Of a DNA stretch of 64,000 nt, positions 25,873 through 34,320 are shown in pieces. A program made the translations under genes and the position numbers. Every line of letters begins with the position of its first letter. Position 1 is the stretch's first letter. The notes below the pieces were generated by a model, which made no database searches, had not been told where the DNA came from, and was given only the letters and a program-made list of their open reading frames with translations. Source of the stretch: Nitrospira japonica (GTDB taxonomy: Bacteria; Nitrospirota; Nitrospiria; Nitrospirales; Nitrospiraceae); NCBI RefSeq assembly GCF_900169565.1, contig NZ_LT828648.1, forward strand, positions 434,001 through 498,000, in the 5' to 3' direction.

Positions 25873-26652
25873 TCAATCGAGGATACGAATCCGTTCAATA
25901 GAAAGTGCTTTGCCGATGCGTGCGTCCACGTCGATGAGCGCGGCGCAGAAGACAACGGGCCCGCTGGCCACCTCGAAGCGCCGCGGCATGCCGGTCAGAA
26001 ACTTCTCGATCGCCAGTTCTTTCTTCACCCCGATGACTCCGTGAAGCGGCCCCGTCATGCCGATATCGGTCAGATAGGCCGTGCCTCGCGGCAGGATCTG
26101 CTCGTCGGCTGTCTGCACATGCGTATGGGTTCCCACGACGGCTGTCGCTTCGCCGTCCAGGAAATGTCCCATGGCCATTTTCTCCGAGGTCGCCTCAGCG
26201 TGCATATCCACGACGACGGCCGCAACCCGCTTCCTGAGCTTGGCCATCTCGCGCTTGGCCACCTGAAACGGACAATCCAGAGTCGGCATATAGGCCCGCC
26301 CCATCAGTTGCAAGATGCCCAACTCCTCACCGCCGGAGGTTTGGACCACGACGCTCCCCTGCCCTGGCACACCCTCGGGGTAATTGGCGGGCCGTAGGAG
26401 ACGCCGCTCCCGCGGGAAGTAATCAAGAATCTCCCGCTTATCCCACGCATGATTTCCCGTGGTGATGGCGGAAAGACCCGCCTGGAACAGCTCTTCGGCG
26501 AGATCAGGAGTGATCCCAAATCCGCCAGCCACGTTTTCCCCGTTACCAATGACGACGTCGATCCGTCGCTGCGCCACGAGCCGAGGCACCATGCGGGCGA
26601 CGGCGCGGCGTCCAGGCTCTCCCATGATGTCGCCGATATAGAGAATCTTCAC
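25873..26652 (-). CDS. ymdB: YmdB-type metallophosphoesterase (TIGR00282)
   Basis: A 259-residue calcineurin-like phosphodiesterase. Metal-ligand motifs are complete: GDIMGEPGRRAV (N terminus), GNGENVAGGFGI, GNHAWDKREI and GTHTHVQTADEQILP. In Bacillus the homologue cleaves 2',3'-cAMP and affects biofilm gene expression; it is usually, as here, next to rny. Its start overlaps the rny stop by 4 bases (ATGA), so the two are translationally coupled. Confidence 0.92.
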   Translation of the reverse strand: MKILYIGDIMGEPGRRAVARMVPRLVAQRRIDVVIGNGENVAGGFGITPDLAEELFQAGLSAITTGNHAWDKREILDYFPRERRLLRPANYPEGVPGQGSVVVQTSGGEELGILQLMGRAYMPTLDCPFQVAKREMAKLRKRVAAVVVDMHAEATSEKMAMGHFLDGEATAVVGTHTHVQTADEQILPRGTAYLTDIGMTGPLHGVIGVKKELAIEKFLTGMPRRFEVASGPVVFCAALIDVDARIGKALSIERIRILD

Positions 26653-28217
26653 TTGGCGTACTCGATGTACCGGCTTTCGCGAATCACGGTCACCTTGATC
26701 TGACCGGGATAGGTCAGTTCTTGCTCGATTTTTTTCGCCAAATCGCGCGACAACTGGAACGATTCAGTATCAGTCACGTCTTCCTGCCGCACGATCACGC
26801 GGATCTCTCGCCCCGCTTGTATGGCATAAGCCTTTTGCACGCCTTTCTGAGCATGGGCCAGGGATTCCAGTTTCTCCAATCGTTTGACGTACGACTCCAG
26901 AGCTTCGCGCCTCGCGCCGGGCCTGGCCGCAGACAGCGCCTCGGCGGCTGCGACCAGAACCGATTCCGGACAAATCGGCTCAACCTGCTCGTGGTGAGCC
27001 GCGATCGCATTGACGATCTTCTCGCTTTCGCCGTACTTCTTGGCGATTTCGGCTCCTAACATGGCATGAGGCCCTTCTTCTTCGTGGCTGACCGCCTTGC
27101 CGATATCGTGCAGCAGCGCCCCCCGTCTCGCCAAACGGACGTCCAAGCCCAGTTCGGAAGCCATCATGCCGCAGATGTACGCCGCCTCGCGCGCGTGATA
27201 CAGATTGTTTTGCCCATAGCTGGTGCGGTACTTCAGCCGTCCAAGAACTTTGATCAGCTCCGGGTGAAAGTCCGACAGCCCGAGTTCGAAGATGATTTTT
27301 TCCGCTTCCTCGTACATCAGCTTGTCAATCTCGACTTTGACCTTTTCGACGATCTCTTCGATCCTCGTCGGATGAATCCTCCCGTCCTGCATCAATCTTT
27401 CGAGCGATACCTTGGCGATTTCCCGACGCAAGGGATCGAACCCCGAGATGATCACCGCTTCGGGAGTTTCATCGATGATCAGGTCAATCCCCGTCGCGGC
27501 TTCGATCGCCCGGATGTTCCGACCCTCACGCCCGATGATGCGGCCCTTCATGGCATCGTTCGGAATCGGCACGACGGAGATCGTCGATTCCGACACATAA
27601 TCACGAACGACCCTCTGAATCGAACCGGTGATGATCTCCCGAGCCTCTCGCTCCGCATTTTCTCTGGCTTCCTCGAGCGTTCTCTTGGCGATGCCGGCCG
27701 CTTCCAGTCTGGCCTGGCTTTCCATCCCGAGCAGCAATTGTTTCCTCGCTTCATCAGCCGTCAAACCGGCCACACGCTCCAGAGCCTCCCGATGGTCTCT
27801 TTCCGCTTGCGCACAAGCCACTTCCTTGGCGCCGAGCTTTTCTTCGCGCTTCGTGAGATCCAATTCGCGTTTCTGCGCTTCTCCGTCCCGCTTATCGATC
27901 GCCGCGCTTCGCTTATCGATGGTCTCTTCCCGCTGAACCAAGCGCCTTTCCGCCGTAGAAAGCTCCGCCAATCGAGCCTTCTGCTCCTTTTCGAGTTCCG
28001 CTTTTGATTGAAAAACCAAATCCTTGGATTCCAGCTTGGCTTCACGAACGATGTTCTCGGCCTCGCGCTGCGCGTTCTGGGTCAGTTGACGGGCTTGATC
28101 TTCCAACTGTGCCCTCTTGGCCCCGTCGGACATTCTCCGAATCAGTTCATAGACTCCGATTCCTGCTCCGGCACCCACTACTGCCATCAAGATGTACATG
28201 ACCAGTGACGTAGACAT
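26649..28217 (-). CDS. rny: Ribonuclease Y
   Basis: Membrane-anchored endoribonuclease that starts mRNA decay. The 522-residue protein has an N-terminal membrane helix (SLVMYILMAVVGAGAGIGVY), a 170-residue coiled coil full of Glu, Lys, Arg, a KH domain (GRIIGREGRNIRAIEAATGI), and an HD domain with RRGALLHDIGKAVSHEEEGP. The C-terminal RYIEYAK is typical. Full length. First gene of the rny-ymdB-xseA-xseB-tlyA stretch. Confidence 0.96.
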   Translation of the reverse strand: MSTSLVMYILMAVVGAGAGIGVYELIRRMSDGAKRAQLEDQARQLTQNAQREAENIVREAKLESKDLVFQSKAELEKEQKARLAELSTAERRLVQREETIDKRSAAIDKRDGEAQKRELDLTKREEKLGAKEVACAQAERDHREALERVAGLTADEARKQLLLGMESQARLEAAGIAKRTLEEARENAEREAREIITGSIQRVVRDYVSESTISVVPIPNDAMKGRIIGREGRNIRAIEAATGIDLIIDETPEAVIISGFDPLRREIAKVSLERLMQDGRIHPTRIEEIVEKVKVEIDKLMYEEAEKIIFELGLSDFHPELIKVLGRLKYRTSYGQNNLYHAREAAYICGMMASELGLDVRLARRGALLHDIGKAVSHEEEGPHAMLGAEIAKKYGESEKIVNAIAAHHEQVEPICPESVLVAAAEALSAARPGARREALESYVKRLEKLESLAHAQKGVQKAYAIQAGREIRVIVRQEDVTDTESFQLSRDLAKKIEQELTYPGQIKVTVIRESRYIEYAK

Positions 28218-28786
28218 GGAACTAGCCCCTTTCCGGTCGAGGGCGAGCGTTGGTCGCAGCCTCGCATCGTATGTAGATCGCGTCTGAACTGAAGGAGGAC
28301 GAGTGAGAGGTGACTACGAGTGGAGACTGGTGCGAACGGAACGCTGGAACCGATTATTCGGGGTATGAACCCCGCGAGGATGAACGCCCTGCCGGGTTGA
28401 TTCGGACACTTCGTTCCTCGAGAGGAAATCCTCTCGCAGTTCCACCATATCGGCTGGCCTTCCTGACCGGGCGCGAGGTTCGCACCCGAAGCGGCAACGG
28501 AATCAACCTGACTCCATTGCTCACCGTACCAACCGACACAATGAACTCTATGATTCGAGCAAGTATGGCCAGAACATTGGCCAAGAAAGGAACGAGGCTC
28601 CGCACAGCACGACTCTTTTTCAACTCCGCTAGCATGGCAATTCTGACGTCCATTCCTGCGGCATCGATTCGTATCCCCGAGTGCTCCACCGGTTCGAAGT
28701 TCGCCTCAGTCAATACTCCTAATCCCTGATGCCTCCCAACAGTCAACGCCACAATAACAAAGGGTTACAGATTTTTGCAAGCTGAT
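28218..28786 (-). other. 569-base zapA-rny gap with strong hairpins, ncRNA candidate
   Basis: Between zapA and rny lies a long gap without a convincing gene. It has three tight hairpins: GGGCGCG/CGCACCC (28469-28487, one wobble), CGAGAGGA/TCCTCTCG (28419-28436) and CGGGGT/ACCCCG (28359-28374). The second competes with TTCCTC/GAGGAA (28414-28427), so the two cannot form together. In many bacteria 6S RNA is encoded just downstream of zapA, which makes this a good place for an RNA gene, but I could not fit the 6S shape by eye. Frames of 132 and 139 codons on opposite strands look random. Confidence 0.45.
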
Positions 28787-29083
28787 TCATCGGAACAGCG
28801 ACGTGGGAACTTGTTCCTCGATTGACTCCATCAGCGTTATCATACGCCGCTCTACGACTTCCTCGCCTTCCGTCCGCTTCTTCTCAGCCTCAAAGAGCTG
28901 GTGGGCGAGATTGACCGCCGTCAATACGGCCAATTTCGATGGAGTGGTTGTATTCAAACCTTCAGCCAAATGGCGCATTTGCCCATCGACAAAGCTCGCC
29001 AAACGGCGGATATAGTCTTCGTCTGCTTCCCCTCGAATCGCATACCGCTGGCCATAGATCTCGACGTACGTGGTCTTAGTCAA
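28787..29083 (-). CDS. zapA: Cell division protein ZapA
   Basis: A 98-residue Z-ring-associated protein that bundles FtsZ filaments. The head domain TTYVEIYGQRYAIRGEADED and IRRLASFVDGQMRHLAEG is the family pattern; the rest is the dimerising helix and coiled coil (LAHQLFEAEKKRTEGEEVVE). Its start overlaps the upstream coiled-coil gene by 8 bases. Confidence 0.92.
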   Translation of the reverse strand: MTKTTYVEIYGQRYAIRGEADEDYIRRLASFVDGQMRHLAEGLNTTTPSKLAVLTAVNLAHQLFEAEKKRTEGEEVVERRMITLMESIEEQVPTSLFR

Positions 29084-29330
29084 GAGCCACCTCCTTCGGG
29101 TCCTCCATGCATTCCAGCAATTCGATTTCCCCTAATACTTTCTCCACGCGTGCCTTGATATCCAACCGTTCGCGCTCCCACCGTTTATTCGAATCGCTCT
29201 GTTCAGCTAGTCGTTCACGCAACGACTTGAGATCATCTTCAAGCAACGTGTTCCGTTTCTTCAATTCATGGACGAGCCTGACGAGGTCCTTGACACGAGT
29301 TTCAAGCGCATCGAGTCGATCCAGTGCCAT
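29076..29330 (-). CDS. ZapB-like coiled-coil protein
   Basis: An 84-residue protein that is almost all coiled coil (LDALETRVKDLVRLVHELKK then LEDDLKSLRERLAEQSDSNK). Its length and position directly before zapA fit the ZapB-like cell division factors found next to zapA in many phyla; sequence alone is weakly conserved. The ATG at 29330 follows GGGGGGATTG; the open frame extends to 29390 but lacks a better start. Confidence 0.75.
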   Translation of the reverse strand: MALDRLDALETRVKDLVRLVHELKKRNTLLEDDLKSLRERLAEQSDSNKRWERERLDIKARVEKVLGEIELLECMEDPKEVALD

Positions 29331-29386
29331 CAATCCCCCCAACCACAATAAGTTGCGGGGCACTATAGAAACTTGCCCAGATCTTG

Positions 29387-31672
29387 TCAAGAAACCCGTT
29401 CCGAATCCGGTGCTCCTGTGGCACCGGAAAGGCGGATGTACTCCCGATAACTCCGCAGCACGCGCTTCACATACTGTCGGGTTTCCTGGTAGGGAATCAT
29501 TTCGACAAATTCATCCTGGCTATACGTTCCGTGTTGATCGCGCCAGGAATTGACGACTACCGGTCCCGCATTATAGGCCGCAATCGTATAGACCAGATTG
29601 CCTGAAAATTGTTCCAGCAACTGTTCGACGTATCGAACCCCGATTCGAATGTTCGTTTCCTGATCGAAGAGATCGTCACGTCCGACCGGAGGAAGACCGA
29701 TTCGTTGGGCGACCGTATTGGCGGTCGCCGGCATCACCTGCATGAGCCCGATTGCCCCGACCCGTGATACCGCTTTCAAGTCGTACTGACTTTCTTCACG
29801 AATGATCGCGGCGATCAGAAACGGATCAACGCCTTTTGCGTTTTGAAGTTTGATCGTGGGAAGCAATCCGGTGGGATAGGCGACGTCCCAGAGTGCGGGA
29901 GAGAGCACGCCGCCGGTTCGTTCTAATTTCTCCCGGAAGCGGCCCCGGGCCAACCGCAACGCATGGTGATAGGCGCCGACTTCGTTGAGCATGGTCGACA
30001 GGAGCACGAGCGCTTCCGGATCTTTGCTGTACCGGTCGGTCAAAGCCGCTACTTCCCGGGCTGCATCCGCATCGAGCCCCAAAGTCTTGAGCTCAATAGC
30101 GCGTCGATAGGCGTTCTGCTGTCCGATCTCACCACGGTTCGCCGACGCCGGGAGAGAATCGTCACTGTTCGCCGGCGCAGCGTTGTCTCCGACTTCCACC
30201 GCGGCTGACGCATCCGCAACGGGAACGGCCAGACGCACCCGGGCCAGCTGACAATAGTATGTGTAGACATACCGCTGACACAGCTGCCGGTACAGTTCGG
30301 TCGCTTGAGACGGGCCCCCCTGCTCGGCGGCCCGCGCCATCCAATACAGGGCTTGCGGCTCGAACTCCCCGTCGTGCCGCTCCACGATGGACTGTAAGGT
30401 GTCTGTGGCTTCGCGATACTGCCCGGTTCTGTAATGAACCCATCCTATCCGCCAACGAGCTTCGGCTCGTTGTGAGGCAGGCTCTCCGGTTTTTGCGACC
30501 GCGCGATATCGGGCGATCGCATCATTGAACTGCTTTTGATCCTCCAGCCAGATTCCGACCAACAATCCGATCTGTCCCTTCTGTTCCGGGGACAGCGAAC
30601 CGCCCTGCACCGTTTTGGCCAGTTCCTGCAACTTGTCTCCCATGCCTTGGCGCAAATACACGCGGGCCAGCCAGACGGTTGCCTCTTGAGATTCCGCCCC
30701 TCCCTCTTTCAGCACAGTACGGAAGGTTTCCCGGGCCTGATCATACTGTTTGAGTCTCACTTGCGCGACGCCGATCTTGAGCTTCGCTTCGGCCCGTCGA
30801 GGCGATTGCGGATCCAGCGAGAGAAACTTCTTGAGCTCTTCAATGGCCTCGATATGAAACGCTTGGGCCAGGAAGGCCTGCGCCCGGGCAAATCTGTCCG
30901 CGGCCTGGGGGACCCACAGTCCCCCGCCGAGATTGGTCGCCAACAAGCCGCCGGCTTCCTTGGCTTCCGGACTCGCCGGGAATCGCACCCAGAGCTGCCT
31001 GAGAGTTTCCCGGCCGTCCGCCACAGCGCCGTCCCGCAGTTGACAGGCTGCACGCCGGAGAAAGGCAAGCGGGGCACTCGGTTCCTTGTCGCTCAGGGCA
31101 ACGGCCTTGGCAAACCATTCACCGGCTCTTTGACAATCGGAGGCCTGATACCAGGCCTCTCCGGTTCGATATGCCGCCTTTGGCAGGATATTGGAGTCGG
31201 GAGTGGCAAGGGGGATGCTTTCAAGCATGATGGCGGCAGCCGTGTTATCGCCGAGATTCAACGAGGCCTCTCCGATCCAAAGTCGTATGTAATCATCAAG
31301 CACGGCGAAATCACGCTGCCCGCCCCGCAAAAACTGGATCGATACGGCCGGATTCCGGTCCACGAGCAGGACTCCGGACAGCAACCCGGCGCGCTTGGCC
31401 CATATCGTCGCCGGAAACCGCTCCATCAACCGGCGCAACCGTTCGAGCTTGAGCGACAGTACCTGATCTTTCGTGAGGCTCTTTCCCAGACGTTCCTTGG
31501 GCAGGGCGCCCGCCAGAAAGCAGGCTTCCGGGGTGTTACAGGCCTCATTTTCGATGGCGTCAGCGCCCCCGTCCGCACGGGCCGATTGAGCGGGAGTGAA
31601 CACGAAGAGAATGCTGCAAATCGCAGGGAGGATGAAACAAAGCCATGCTCGCGGTCTGATACGATCATGCAC
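29387..31672 (-). CDS. Soluble lytic transglycosylase (Slt70-like) with TPR repeats
   Basis: A periplasmic enzyme that cleaves glycan strands of peptidoglycan to 1,6-anhydro-muropeptides. From the GTG at 31672 (VHDRIRPRAWLCFILP...) it has a signal peptide ending at SARA, a long superhelical TPR region (about 100-560) and an SLT catalytic domain (about 600-740) with IIREESQYDLKAVSRVGAIG (catalytic Glu), LMQVMPATA and IAAYNAGPVVVNSW. The 761-residue size is near Slt70 plus extra TPRs. An upstream frame to 31765 is open but would bury the signal peptide. Confidence 0.88.
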   Translation of the reverse strand: MHDRIRPRAWLCFILPAICSILFVFTPAQSARADGGADAIENEACNTPEACFLAGALPKERLGKSLTKDQVLSLKLERLRRLMERFPATIWAKRAGLLSGVLLVDRNPAVSIQFLRGGQRDFAVLDDYIRLWIGEASLNLGDNTAAAIMLESIPLATPDSNILPKAAYRTGEAWYQASDCQRAGEWFAKAVALSDKEPSAPLAFLRRAACQLRDGAVADGRETLRQLWVRFPASPEAKEAGGLLATNLGGGLWVPQAADRFARAQAFLAQAFHIEAIEELKKFLSLDPQSPRRAEAKLKIGVAQVRLKQYDQARETFRTVLKEGGAESQEATVWLARVYLRQGMGDKLQELAKTVQGGSLSPEQKGQIGLLVGIWLEDQKQFNDAIARYRAVAKTGEPASQRAEARWRIGWVHYRTGQYREATDTLQSIVERHDGEFEPQALYWMARAAEQGGPSQATELYRQLCQRYVYTYYCQLARVRLAVPVADASAAVEVGDNAAPANSDDSLPASANRGEIGQQNAYRRAIELKTLGLDADAAREVAALTDRYSKDPEALVLLSTMLNEVGAYHHALRLARGRFREKLERTGGVLSPALWDVAYPTGLLPTIKLQNAKGVDPFLIAAIIREESQYDLKAVSRVGAIGLMQVMPATANTVAQRIGLPPVGRDDLFDQETNIRIGVRYVEQLLEQFSGNLVYTIAAYNAGPVVVNSWRDQHGTYSQDEFVEMIPYQETRQYVKRVLRSYREYIRLSGATGAPDSERVS

Positions 31673-31801
31673 GGTATGGTCCCCGTATCTCACGGTGCAT
31701 GTACTATATATCAGCGTCTTTATCGTCTTGCCAGCAATGGAGCCATGCCGGCTGACCGCCGTCATCTTGTTCCAGTTTTTGCCGCTATGTTAGCCTGACT
31801 C

Positions 31802-32893
31802 ATGTCTCACGGGTCGAGTCGTCTCCCGATAAATCTCCTGGCCTTGGACGAGGACGGCATGGTTGAAGTGGTCGGCCAATTGGGTTGGCCGGCATACCGT
31901 GCCGGCCAAATCCTGCGTTGGCTCTATCAGCGTCGATCGACATCGGTCGACCAGATGACCGATCTCAGCCGTGCGGATCGATCCACGCTGAGATCGGCCA
32001 CGGTCATCCGGCGAGCGACGGCCTGCACGGTGTTCCGCGCTGCCGATGACACCCGAAAACTGGTGTTGACGCTTGAAGACGGGCTCAACGTCGAAGCCGT
32101 ACTGATCCCCGACGACGATCGACTGACTCTCTGCGTCTCGACCCAGGTGGGATGCACGCTGGACTGCGGCTTTTGCCTGACGGGCACGATGGGCTTGAAG
32201 CGAAATTTGAAGCCCGACGAAATACTCGACCAAGTTCTCACGGCGCAGGATCAACTCGGGAAGAGCGAGCGCATCACGAATCTTGTCTTCATGGGGATGG
32301 GAGAACCCCTGGCGAACTTCGAAAATCTGGCGGACGCCCTTGCGCGGCTGACCAACCGAACGTGGGGTCTGGGTTTCTCGCCGAGACGGATTACGGTCTC
32401 CACGGCCGGCCTCGCGTCGCGCCTCAAAGATCTCGCCCCCCTCGGCGTCAATCTCGCCATATCCCTGAATGCCAGCACGGAGGTTCAACGCCAGCGGTTG
32501 ATGCCCGCGGCAAACGGCATCGCGTCCCTTCGGTCGCTCCTGGCTGCATGTCGCCGCTATCCGTTGCACCCGGGCCGCCTCCTGACGTTTGAATACGTGG
32601 TGCTGGCCGGAGTCAACGATCAGATCGACGACGCACGGAGGCTGACAAAACTGCTCCGCGGGCTGCGCTACAAGATCAATCTGATCCCGTTCAACGAATT
32701 TCCCGGAAGCACCTTTCGCCGGCCGGCGGATGCCACGGTGCTGGCATTTCAGTCCGTTCTGAAGCAGGGGGGAATCGACGTGTTCATCCGCAAAAGCCGA
32801 GGCCGCGACGTGCTCGGAGCCTGCGGGCAACTCGGCAATATACAACCGTCCCGGGGAGAGGCCGCCTTGACACAAATTGAATCGCGTTGCTAG
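31802..32893 (+). CDS. rlmN: 23S rRNA (adenine2503-C2)-methyltransferase RlmN
   Basis: Radical-SAM enzyme that methylates C2 of A2503 in 23S rRNA and A37 in some tRNAs. The 363-residue protein has the 4Fe-4S motif CTLDCGFC with Cys118, Cys122 and Cys125, the GMGEPLANFENL motif, LAISLNAST and a C-terminal RGRDVLGACGQL that holds the methyl-carrying Cys. Full length. Divergent from the transglycosylase gene across a 129-base shared promoter region. Confidence 0.96.
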   Translation: MSHGSSRLPINLLALDEDGMVEVVGQLGWPAYRAGQILRWLYQRRSTSVDQMTDLSRADRSTLRSATVIRRATACTVFRAADDTRKLVLTLEDGLNVEAVLIPDDDRLTLCVSTQVGCTLDCGFCLTGTMGLKRNLKPDEILDQVLTAQDQLGKSERITNLVFMGMGEPLANFENLADALARLTNRTWGLGFSPRRITVSTAGLASRLKDLAPLGVNLAISLNASTEVQRQRLMPAANGIASLRSLLAACRRYPLHPGRLLTFEYVVLAGVNDQIDDARRLTKLLRGLRYKINLIPFNEFPGSTFRRPADATVLAFQSVLKQGGIDVFIRKSRGRDVLGACGQLGNIQPSRGEAALTQIESRC

Positions 32894-32923
32894 CATGCAG
32901 AGGTTCGTTTTTCTCGCCCAATC

Positions 32924-34300
32924 ATGATCGTTCAACTGTCGCGGTTTCTCATAACAGTCCTAGTGCTCGCAGTTGCCGCCTTTGCGTCGGCGCGGCCCGC
33001 CCAGGCCACCGATCCGGCTGAATTTCTCCTCTCGAACGGAATGAAAGTCCTGATCGTCGAAGTTCCTAAAGCCCCGGTCGCGACCGTACAGGTTTGGTAC
33101 AAGGTCGGCTCACGCAATGAGGTGATGGGACGGGCGGGATTGTCGCACATGCTCGAACACATGATGTTCAAAGGCACCAACAAGTATCCCAACGGATCGT
33201 TTTCCCGGCTGATTCGGAAAAACGGGGGAATGGACAACGCCTTTACCAGTCAAGACTTTACCGCTTACTTCGAAAATCTCGCCGCCGACCGCGTGGACCT
33301 TGCGCTGGAATTGGAAGCGGATCGCATGCAGGGTCTCATCTTGGATCAGAACGAGTTGAAGACCGAACGCGAAGTCGTGAAGGAAGAGCGGCGACTCCGC
33401 ACTGAAGATGACCCGCAGGGCGCACTGGTCGAAACCCTCTTCGCCCAGGCCTATATGAGCCATCCCTACCACTGGCCGGTGATCGGCTGGTTCGGCGACC
33501 TGGATGCGATGACCCTCGAAGATCTCCAGCGGCACTACGACACTTATTACTCGCCGAACAATGCGACGTTGCTGGTGGTCGGCGACGTGAAGGCCGACAA
33601 TCTTCTCCCGACGATCAAGCAACTGTTCGAACCCATTCCCCGGGGCCCTGAACCCAAGGCGGTCCTGACGATGGAGGGAGAACAGCGGGGCGAGCGCCGG
33701 TTTCTGCTCAAGCGCGAAGCTCAGGTGCCCTTCGTCATGATGGGCTTCCGGGTTCCGAACTTCTCCAGTGAAGATTCGTACGCCTTGGACATCCTGGAAT
33801 CGATTCTCTCTCGCGGGAAGAGTTCGCGGCTTTATCAAAGCCTCGTCTACGATCAGAAACTTGCGATCGCCGTCGGCGCCGAGTACAGCCTGCTGCAGAC
33901 GGATCCCGGCCTGTTCTATTTCTACTCACTGGTCAGCCCCGGACAAAAAGTCGAGCAGGTCGAGGAGGCGCTGAACCGGGAAATTCACAGGCTCCAGAAT
34001 GAGCCCCCCACCGACCAAGAACTGCAACGGGCCAAGAATCAGGTAGAAGCGATGCACGTGTTCGAACAAGATTCGAATTTTCGTCGCGCCATGCTGCTGG
34101 GCCAGGCCGAATCGATCGGTGCAGGGTGGAAACGAGTCGATCAATTCCTGGAGCGCATTGCGGCCGTCACCCCCAAGGACGTGCAACGAGTCGCCCGCCA
34201 ATACTTGATCGAGGACACTCGCACTGTCGGCACACTGATTCCCGTACCTCCAAAGCAACCTGATCCGGTGCCGGCTGCGGCACAGCCGGGAAAATCTTGA
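32924..34300 (+). CDS. M16 family zinc peptidase, active subunit
   Basis: Exported insulinase-type peptidase: signal peptide ending at AQA (residue 28), then the inverted zinc motif HMLEH (His75, Glu78, His79) in AGLSHMLEHMMFKGT and the distal Glu in the following ELKTEREVVKEE helix. A second half-domain completes the 458 residues, as in processing-peptidase beta-type subunits. The next gene encodes its inactive partner; they probably form a heterodimeric clamp that degrades peptides in the periplasm. Confidence 0.93.
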   Translation: MIVQLSRFLITVLVLAVAAFASARPAQATDPAEFLLSNGMKVLIVEVPKAPVATVQVWYKVGSRNEVMGRAGLSHMLEHMMFKGTNKYPNGSFSRLIRKNGGMDNAFTSQDFTAYFENLAADRVDLALELEADRMQGLILDQNELKTEREVVKEERRLRTEDDPQGALVETLFAQAYMSHPYHWPVIGWFGDLDAMTLEDLQRHYDTYYSPNNATLLVVGDVKADNLLPTIKQLFEPIPRGPEPKAVLTMEGEQRGERRFLLKREAQVPFVMMGFRVPNFSSEDSYALDILESILSRGKSSRLYQSLVYDQKLAIAVGAEYSLLQTDPGLFYFYSLVSPGQKVEQVEEALNREIHRLQNEPPTDQELQRAKNQVEAMHVFEQDSNFRRAMLLGQAESIGAGWKRVDQFLERIAAVTPKDVQRVARQYLIEDTRTVGTLIPVPPKQPDPVPAAAQPGKS

Positions 34301-34320
34301 GCGTGACGGGCGGAACATTG

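Noticed and set aside
28450-28480. SRP RNA-like stretch (GGTCAGGAAGGCCAGCC on the minus strand)
   Set aside because: Resembles the 4.5S loop, but the conserved GGTCCGGAAGGAAGCAGCC order is not kept.
28680-28710. tRNA T-arm-like GGTTCGAA
   Set aside because: No acceptor, anticodon or D arm can be formed around it.
28354-28752. 132-codon minus-strand frame in the zapA-rny gap
   Set aside because: No recognisable fold, start is GTG without ribosome binding site, and it spans strong hairpins.
30536-31798. 420-codon plus-strand frame
   Set aside because: Antisense to the lytic transglycosylase gene, which has a signal peptide, TPRs and an SLT domain.
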